Shown: positions 61,304 through 64,000 of the stretch, in pieces
Numbering within the stretch: position 1 is the first letter of the stretch
Layout: each line of letters opens with the position of its first letter
From: Bizionia paragorgiae
Lineage (GTDB): Bacteria > Bacteroidota > Bacteroidia > Flavobacteriales > Flavobacteriaceae
Length of the DNA: 64,000 nt
NCBI RefSeq assembly: GCF_900107625.1
Contig: NZ_FNQK01000002.1
Coordinates: 210,864 to 274,863 of the forward strand
Direction of reading: 5' to 3'
Notes under the pieces: generated by a model
Databases searched by the model: none
Seen by the model: only the letters and a program-made list of their open reading frames with translations
What the model was told of the DNA's origin: nothing
Program-made: the position numbers and the translations under genes

Positions 61304-63982
61304 ATGAAAAAAAAATTACATTATGTTTTATCGTGTGCAATGCTTATGCTTTGCTTTTCGGTAGTTGCTCAAACTAATCACTTTAAAAAAGTGACTAATA
61401 AAGGGCAGCAAAACGCACTACAATCCCATCAAACATATTCATTTGATGTTAACGAATTAATGGGCGAATTGTCTAAAGCGGAGCAAAGAGGAAACTCAAA
61501 AGCGTTATCTAACAATTTAGTATTAGAATTACCAAACCTTGATGGACAATTAGAAAGCTATTTTATTCAGGAGGCTTCGGTTATGGCTCCTGAGTTACAA
61601 GCTCAGTATCCACAAATTAGATCATATGTTGGATACGGAATTGATACACCTAGTGCGTATTTAAGATTTAGTATTTCTCCTTACAAAGGCCTGTCGGGTA
61701 TTGTGCTTTCTGGTGCAGAAGGTAAAACTTTAGTTATTGAACCAAGTGTGGAAGATGTATCTAAAATTACTATTAGTAAGAAAAATGATGCCAACCACAA
61801 AGGTCAACCTTTTGAATGTACTACTCCAGAGGATTTAGAGAGTAGTATCGAAGAGTTAGCTGATAAAGTTAGTACCTCGGCAGATGGTACTTTACATACT
61901 TTCGACTTAGCTATGTCTGTAAGTGCAGAGTATTCAGCTTTTCATGGTGGTACGTTACCATTAGTAAATGCAGCTATTGTAAATACAATGACTACTGTTA
62001 ATGCTGTTTTTGAAAATGATTTTAACGTTACAATGGTGTTAGTGGCAAATAATGATAACGTGGTGTACCTAGACCCGAATACAGATCCATATAATGGTAA
62101 TTCTGATATGAATTATAATGGTGATTTACAGGCTGCTTTGGATGCACAAATTGGAGATGCTAACTATGATGTGGGACACTTAATGGCAGGTATTGGAAAC
62201 AACGGTAATGCAGGATGTATTGGTTGTGTGTGTGTTTCTGGTCAAAAAGGTAGTGGTTATACAACAAGTACAAACCCTACAGGTGTAAGTTTCGACATCG
62301 ATTATGTTGCGCATGAACTAGGTCACCAATTTGGTGGACGTCATACATTTACTTTTCAATCAGAAGGAAATGGAATTGCTCAAATGGAACCAGGTAGTGG
62401 ATCTACAATAATGGGATATGCAGGAATCACTGGGGCTACGGATGTTCAAGCACATTCAGACCCTTATTTTCACGCTATCTCTATTCAGCAAGTTACAGCT
62501 CATGTATCAACAAGATCTTGTGACATTGAAACACCAACCGGAAATAATATTCCAGTAGCTAATGCTGGTGGCGATTTATTACTTCCTAAAGGAACACCAT
62601 TCAGATTAACAGGTTCTGCTACAGACGCAGATGCCGGTGATTCTCTTACCTACTGTTGGGAACAATACGACGAAAATGATGCAGCTAATGCTTATCCAAA
62701 CCCTGCAACTATGAACAGCAATGAGCCGTTATTTAGGTCTTATCTTCCAACATCTAGTCCAACAAGAACGTTCCCTAAGTTATCAGACTTAGTGGCTTTA
62801 GGTTTTAATGGGGGAACTTGGGAAAAAGTCCCAACAGTTGCGAGAACAGCTGACTTTAGATTAACAGTTAGAGATAATAAACTAGGCGGTGCTGCTAACG
62901 ACTTTGATGATATGGTTGTAAGTTGGACAAACAATGCAGGGCCATTTGTTGTAACTTCGCAAGATTCAGCTGGAATTAGTTGGACCGACGGAACTACTGA
63001 AACAATTACTTGGGATGTTGCAAACACAACAGGAGCAGGAATTAATGTTTCGCATGTAAATATTTTATTATCTACAGATGGCGGAGTTACTTTTGATACA
63101 GTATTAGCTTCTAATGTTCCAAATAATGGTTCTTATGATGTTACAGTTCCTGGTGATGTAGCACCATTTTGCCGAGTTATGGTTGAGGCTGTAGGTCATT
63201 CATTCTTTAATATTAATACTAAAGATTTTGCTTTAAATGCAACAGTTAGCGAAACCTGTAATCTTTACGAATCAGGCGCAATAGCCTTAGCTATTCCAGA
63301 TGGTGTTCAAGGAGGAGGACAAGGTCAACCGGTTTTTCATTCTATAAATGTTAGTGAAGATGTTACTATTGGTGGTGAAACTGTTATTAAATTTAATGTT
63401 GATGTTACTCACCCAGAACTTGGAGAAGTCTTAGTACAAATTCAACACCCAGATGTACAAACAAATAATGCCTTTGTTAATGTTTGGGTTGGAGAGTGTA
63501 CAGGAAATTCTAATTTCGATATAACATTCGTCGATGGTGCAGCTCCTATTGTTTGTGGTGATAATATAATTGGTGTTTATACCCCAGCTGCCACTTTAGG
63601 TGTCTTTAACAACTTAACAACAGCTGGAGATTGGAATATAGCTGCTGTTGATTTTGCAGGAGGCAATACAGGAACAATAAACGACTGGTCTATCGAATTA
63701 TGTACAACTACTTTAGGTACTGACGATTTCGCTTTAGAAAACAGTTTCTCTATCTATCCAAACCCTAACAATGGTGAGTTTAATGTGAAATTTAAGTCGG
63801 AATCTAATAACGTAACTTTAGAGTTATTTGATATTCGAGGACGTTCAATTTACACTAAAGGATATAACAACTCAGGAGCATTCAATGAAACTATTAATTT
63901 AGGAAATGTTGAATCTGGAATGTATTTATTAAATGTAAATGACGGTTCTAGAACCTTTACTAAAAAGATTATCGTTGAATAA
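61304..63982 (+). CDS. T9SS-exported reprolysin-like zinc metalloprotease
   Basis: An 892-residue secreted protease. Signal peptide 1-23 (VVAQ), then a propeptide-like region to about 195. The catalytic domain (about 200-415) has HELGHQFGGRH (H337, E338, H341, H347) and a later Met in TIMGYAG for the met-turn. An Ig/PKD-like domain follows (about 425-540; PVANAGGDLLLPKGTPFRL), then another beta domain to about 650, and a proprotein-convertase P domain (about 665-805; DGVQGGGQGQPVFHSI). A type A T9SS C-terminal sorting domain (about 815-892) has FSIYPNPNNGEFNV and ends TFTKKIIVE. It would be exported to the surface by T9SS. Single gene with a 12-bp inverted repeat in front. Confidence 0.93.
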   Translation: MKKKLHYVLSCAMLMLCFSVVAQTNHFKKVTNKGQQNALQSHQTYSFDVNELMGELSKAEQRGNSKALSNNLVLELPNLDGQLESYFIQEASVMAPELQAQYPQIRSYVGYGIDTPSAYLRFSISPYKGLSGIVLSGAEGKTLVIEPSVEDVSKITISKKNDANHKGQPFECTTPEDLESSIEELADKVSTSADGTLHTFDLAMSVSAEYSAFHGGTLPLVNAAIVNTMTTVNAVFENDFNVTMVLVANNDNVVYLDPNTDPYNGNSDMNYNGDLQAALDAQIGDANYDVGHLMAGIGNNGNAGCIGCVCVSGQKGSGYTTSTNPTGVSFDIDYVAHELGHQFGGRHTFTFQSEGNGIAQMEPGSGSTIMGYAGITGATDVQAHSDPYFHAISIQQVTAHVSTRSCDIETPTGNNIPVANAGGDLLLPKGTPFRLTGSATDADAGDSLTYCWEQYDENDAANAYPNPATMNSNEPLFRSYLPTSSPTRTFPKLSDLVALGFNGGTWEKVPTVARTADFRLTVRDNKLGGAANDFDDMVVSWTNNAGPFVVTSQDSAGISWTDGTTETITWDVANTTGAGINVSHVNILLSTDGGVTFDTVLASNVPNNGSYDVTVPGDVAPFCRVMVEAVGHSFFNINTKDFALNATVSETCNLYESGAIALAIPDGVQGGGQGQPVFHSINVSEDVTIGGETVIKFNVDVTHPELGEVLVQIQHPDVQTNNAFVNVWVGECTGNSNFDITFVDGAAPIVCGDNIIGVYTPAATLGVFNNLTTAGDWNIAAVDFAGGNTGTINDWSIELCTTTLGTDDFALENSFSIYPNPNNGEFNVKFKSESNNVTLELFDIRGRSIYTKGYNNSGAFNETINLGNVESGMYLLNVNDGSRTFTKKIIVE

Positions 63983-64000
63983 TTTCAACTTCTTTTAATA

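Noticed and set aside
1..64000. CRISPR array, insertion sequence, prophage or rRNA operon
   Set aside because: No spaced direct repeats, transposase, phage structural genes or rRNA sequence were seen anywhere.

Overview
This window looks like chromosomal DNA of a marine-type member of the Flavobacteriaceae (Bacteroidota). The DNA is AT-rich, there is a type IX secretion (T9SS) sorting tail on a metalloprotease (end of window), and many genes are preceded by the Bacteroidota promoter element TAnnTTTG(C) instead of a Shine-Dalgarno sequence. Families largely restricted to the phylum are also present: DUF4837, DUF4175, head-GIN, a CarboxypepD_reg/outer-membrane barrel protein, and a propeller-type LytS kinase with a LytTR regulator. 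I see no insertion sequence, prophage, CRISPR array or rRNA operon. Genus cannot be fixed from the sequence alone.

Layout. 0-5.6 kb: cell-envelope and housekeeping genes, mostly minus strand (GH3-family fragment, M23 peptidase, tatA, DUF4837 lipoprotein, LysM lytic transglycosylase, pgk). 5.8-16.7 kb: holB, a large secreted SPOR-like protein, an OmpH-like chaperone, a methyltransferase, mnmG flanked on both sides by parS-like sites, ybeY and a 1151-residue DUF4175 membrane/coiled-coil protein. 16.8-27 kb: gltX, an SPFH protein, glnS, folB, tRNA-Cys, a LysE exporter, head-GIN, YbjQ-like and rnr. 27.05-27.8 kb: a 758-bp AT-rich non-coding stretch that I propose as the best replication-origin candidate. 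27.8-37.3 kb: rpiB, a CDF transporter and a GNAT on the plus strand, then minus-strand OmpA, S41 protease, rnpA, M1 and S8 peptidases and an MBL hydrolase. 37.5-47.6 kb: a cation/proton antiporter, lepA, an outer-membrane barrel protein, dus, a broken small membrane gene, an FtsX-type permease, rbfA, mce and a CAU-anticodon tRNA. 47.8-51.3 kb is the only accessory-looking block: a GHSHGG hydrolase with a tightly linked small membrane protein, then two secreted proteins. 51.4-55.2 kb: the two-component pair. 55.3-61 kb: ribE, pdxA and the yceD-rpmF-fabH-accB-accC fatty-acid cluster. 61.3-64 kb: the T9SS metalloprotease.

How it fits together. Translation and tRNA maturation genes (gltX, glnS, mnmG, dus, ybeY, rbfA, rnpA, rnr, lepA, rpmF) dominate, with envelope biogenesis genes between them. 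Genes left of about 27 kb are mostly on the minus strand, and those far to the right mostly on the plus strand. G-versus-C bias on the plus strand changes sign near 27.3 kb, and two near-perfect parS sites lie 15-17 kb away. Together these suggest an origin-proximal window. The origin, toxin/immunity and SPOR interpretations are inferences and are marked as such.
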